This document shows, piece by piece, positions 4,903 through 6,562 of a stretch of 6,562 nt of DNA. The position numbers and the translations under genes are program-made. Each line of letters starts with the position of its first letter. The stretch's first letter is position 1. The notes beneath the pieces are model-generated. The model made no database searches. It saw only the letters and a list, made by a program, of their open reading frames with translations, and was not told the origin of the DNA. The stretch spans positions 1 to 6,562 of the forward strand of contig JACQYJ010000101.1 of NCBI GenBank assembly GCA_016208525.1, read 5' to 3'. The stretch comes from Deltaproteobacteria bacterium. Lineage in GTDB: Bacteria; Desulfobacterota; JAENJC01.

Positions 4903-4925
4903 ATGAATCATTACAGGAGTAGTAA

Positions 4926-5837
4926 ATGGAATTAACCTTAGGCCCTGTCCTGTTCGACTGGGGGAGGGACAAACTTTTGGAGTTTTATAAAGAGGCGGCT
5001 CTGTGGCCTGTCTCAGATGTGTATCTGGGGGAGGTGGTCTGTCACAGGAAGCGTGGACTTACCCTTGATGATATCAGCAGGGTAGGGGAGGAGCTTCAGA
5101 AGGCTGGAAAGAATGTGGTTATATCTACCCTCGCCCTGGTATCTGACGATAAAGAGCTTGATGTTGTAAGAGAGGCTTGCCGTCTTCCCTTTGCCATAGA
5201 GGCAAACGACGCATCAGCCCTGCAACTGGCAAAGGGGAAGAAATGTCTTGTGGCAGGTCCTCATATAACAAGCTATAATTACGATAGTGTGGAGTTCCTT
5301 AAAGGTATCGGGGTGAATCGGGTAGTATTCCCGGTGGAACTTTCTAAAGATGCTATGGAGGCTATTGCAAAGAACACTGATATTGAGACCGAGGCATTTG
5401 TATACGGGAAACTGCCCCTGGCCTTTTCATGGAGATGTTACACATCAAGGGCCTTTGGATTGATGAAGAGCAACTGCAAGATCGATTGCAGAAAGTTCCC
5501 GGAGGGGATGATGATAGAGACCCTTGAAAAGAGGCCTCTCTTTATGGTGAACGGGACCCAGATCATAAGCGCCCTTACCATGAACCTGATAGATTACCTG
5601 GATGAGCTAAAGGATATAGGGATCACAAAGGCAAGGATATCACCCCAGTATGGAGTAACAGGGGATGTGATAAAGGTCTTTAAGGACAGGCTTGATGGTA
5701 ATATATCTGTGGCAGAGGCCGATAATAGGTTAAGACCTTTGGAGAAGACAGGTTTCTGCAACGGGTGGTATCATGGAAAGGCGGGGTGGGAGGATGTCAG
5801 GGAGAGTGCGGAGTGGAAGTCCCTGGTGATAGAATAA
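4926..5837 (+). CDS. ubiV: UbiV: U32-family [4Fe-4S] subunit of O2-independent quinone hydroxylase
   Basis: Partner of UbiU; the two form a cytoplasmic heterodimer in which each subunit binds a [4Fe-4S] cluster. The 303 residues compare with 292 in E. coli. The N-terminus MELTLGPVLFDW and VSDVYLGEVVCHRKR are characteristic of UbiV. Cysteines 39, 171, 184 and 188 correspond to E. coli ligands 39, 180, 193 and 197: the first has the same number and the last three the same 13- and 4-residue spacing. They sit in VVCHRKR and RCYTSRAFGLMKSNCKIDC. SLxxxDYLDEL-type and RISPQ segments follow as in the family. The ATG is fixed by AGGAG 6 nt upstream. It is separated from ubiU by the repeat island, and followed 12 bp later by the DUF4124 gene, probably in one transcript. 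Whether the substrate is ubiquinone or another quinone in this host cannot be told from the window. Confidence 0.92.
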   Translation: MELTLGPVLFDWGRDKLLEFYKEAALWPVSDVYLGEVVCHRKRGLTLDDISRVGEELQKAGKNVVISTLALVSDDKELDVVREACRLPFAIEANDASALQLAKGKKCLVAGPHITSYNYDSVEFLKGIGVNRVVFPVELSKDAMEAIAKNTDIETEAFVYGKLPLAFSWRCYTSRAFGLMKSNCKIDCRKFPEGMMIETLEKRPLFMVNGTQIISALTMNLIDYLDELKDIGITKARISPQYGVTGDVIKVFKDRLDGNISVAEADNRLRPLEKTGFCNGWYHGKAGWEDVRESAEWKSLVIE

Positions 5838-5849
5838 GGAGAGACAATA

Positions 5850-6494
5850 ATGAACTATTTACCGCATAGACGCAGAGAAAGCCTTAACTCCCCCCATCCC
5901 CCTCTTAAATTAAGAGGGGGAGCGAGGGGGCGTTGCTCGGCGTCTCAGCGCCTCAGCGGTGGATTTATTGTTGTGGTCTTCTTTTTTCTCATTAATCTAT
6001 TCCTATCCAATGCCGCTGAAATATACCGCTGGACAGACGATGAGGGGGTCGTTCACATAACAGATGACCGGTCGAATATTCCTGATAAATACTGGGTAGA
6101 GGAACGGGTTAAAAAGGAAGAGATAACGCCGTCTTCGAATGAGACGGAGCCTGTTGTTCCTGAGCCGGCACAGACATATAAAGAGGGGGGCACAGGAGAG
6201 GTTTTTGGTGATTACCCCCTTGCGTGGTGGATTGACACATTCAGGGATCTCCGAAAGGATATTGCAGATAGTCAGGAAAGTCTTGATCGGGAAAAAAACT
6301 TTGTAACCGTATTTGATGAAGGCGGAAGGAGATACCCAAGAAAGATTTATACAAAGGAAGAGATAGCGCAGTATGAAAGATCAAAGGCAGATATCCCGGT
6401 TATGGAAGACGATCTAAAGAACCTGAACAAGGAACTTGAAGAGCTCCAGAGGAAGGCCAGGATTTACGGCGTCCCAAAGAAGGTTACTGAATGA
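5850..6494 (+). CDS. Secreted DUF4124 protein with coiled-coil C-terminus; signal region interrupted by repeat
   Basis: A 214-residue protein. The hydrophobic core GFIVVVFFFLINLFL (38-52) and SNAAE (53-57) form a signal peptide with likely cleavage near residue 55. The DUF4124 motif IYRWTDDEGVVHITDDRSNIP follows, then a proline/glutamate-rich linker, DYPLAWWIDTFRDL, and a charged coiled-coil tail (about 172-206). DUF4124 proteins are exported envelope proteins of unknown biochemical function. The ATG has AAGGAG 8 nt upstream and lies 12 bp after ubiV. Residues 5-37 are encoded by a repeat composite: dropping exactly 33 codons (5862-5960) leaves MNYL joined to GFIVVV, an ordinary signal-peptide start. 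The present N-region is long and strongly basic, so export may be altered. No better internal start with a ribosome site was found; GTG 5973 is possible but unsupported. Confidence 0.82.
   Translation: MNYLPHRRRESLNSPHPPLKLRGGARGRCSASQRLSGGFIVVVFFFLINLFLSNAAEIYRWTDDEGVVHITDDRSNIPDKYWVEERVKKEEITPSSNETEPVVPEPAQTYKEGGTGEVFGDYPLAWWIDTFRDLRKDIADSQESLDREKNFVTVFDEGGRRYPRKIYTKEEIAQYERSKADIPVMEDDLKNLNKELEELQRKARIYGVPKKVTE
5861..5960. repeat. Nested palindromic repeat composite inserted in the DUF4124 gene
   Basis: Outer arms ACCGC..AGACGCAGAG (5861-5877) and CGGCGTCTCAGCGCCTCAG..GCGGT (5939-5960) are imperfect inverted copies of the block also found in the MITE-like element (about 4858-4883). Nested inside is an 11-bp perfect palindrome, CCCCCTCTTAA (5898-5908) and TTAAGAGGGGG (5910-5920), itself flanked by CCCCC and GGGGG runs. 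The whole is read through in frame without a stop. Confidence 0.8.
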
Positions 6495-6502
6495 CCTGTA
6501 AT

Positions 6503-6542
6503 AATGCGGAATGGCGAATGCGGATTGCGGAATTGAATTCCG
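6503..6542. repeat. 7-bp tandem array (second copy) with palindromic end
   Basis: Units AATGCGG, AATGGCG, AATGCGG and ATTGCGG (6503-6530), then CGGAATT-G-AATTCCG (6528-6542), a 7-bp perfect palindrome. Same family as the array inside midA (1194-1228), here 8 bp after the DUF4124 stop. The remaining bases to the window end show nothing more. Confidence 0.8.
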
Positions 6543-6562
6543 AGATTTTGATGTACTTAAAA

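Larger units (their letters stand above)
4474..4925. other. 452-bp intergenic region made largely of repeats
   Basis: No coding frame is supported here. From left to right it holds a copy of the motif TTTSAAATGGCAC (4507-4519, also at 3893-3905), a palindromic repeat (4530-4552), a TCAAC microsatellite, a REP-like inverted repeat with a 17-bp tandem, a candidate promoter, and a MITE-like element ending 24 bp before ubiV. Only about 4583-4620 and 4709-4736 show nothing notable. Confidence 0.7.

Noticed and set aside
2047..5837. Protease function for the two U32-family proteins
   Set aside because: Both have the exact UbiU and UbiV iron-sulfur cysteine pattern, which supports the hydroxylase role rather than peptidase activity.

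Overview
The window reads as a stretch of chromosome from a Gram-negative bacterium. It carries lysine/peptidoglycan biosynthesis (dapB), a MidA-type methyltransferase, the two subunits of an oxygen-independent quinone hydroxylase (ubiU, ubiV) and a secreted DUF4124 protein. The density of short dispersed repeats and the codon usage resemble environmental genomes of Nitrospirota or former deltaproteobacterial groups, but this is a low-confidence impression; no rRNA or other phylogenetic marker is present.

Layout. 1-651: 3' four-fifths of dapB (+), cut by the window edge. 677-1900: midA (-), convergent with dapB, holding two repeat-derived in-frame segments. 1901-2046: divergent promoter region. 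2047-3045: ubiU (+). 3046-4925: an island of about 1.9 kb with a small coiled-coil gene (3123-3392), two paralogous genes for coiled-coil proteins with a C-terminal membrane anchor (3546-3881 and 4132-4473), and many repeats: a G-rich dispersed repeat with a G-quadruplex motif, a 24-bp tandem pair, microsatellites, a palindromic repeat, a REP-like inverted repeat and a MITE-like element with perfect 12-bp terminal inverted repeats. 4926-5837: ubiV (+). 5850-6494: DUF4124 gene (+), 12 bp after ubiV, whose signal-peptide region is interrupted by 33 codons of repeat sequence. 6503-6542: another copy of the 7-bp repeat array seen inside midA.

How it works together. UbiU and UbiV form a heterodimer in which each subunit holds a [4Fe-4S] cluster. 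All eight expected cysteines are present with the spacing of the E. coli proteins, so this is very likely a working pair. The two genes usually lie side by side; here the repeat island splits them, and ubiV appears to have gained its own leader carrying the MITE-like element. The paralogous anchored proteins are unrecognised in function.

The most unusual signal is that three different repeat families have entered coding sequence in frame without breaking it (two in midA, one composite in the DUF4124 gene), comparable to Rickettsia palindromic elements. The second is the mosaic pair of paralogs, 124/125 bases identical at the 5' end and then abruptly diverged.
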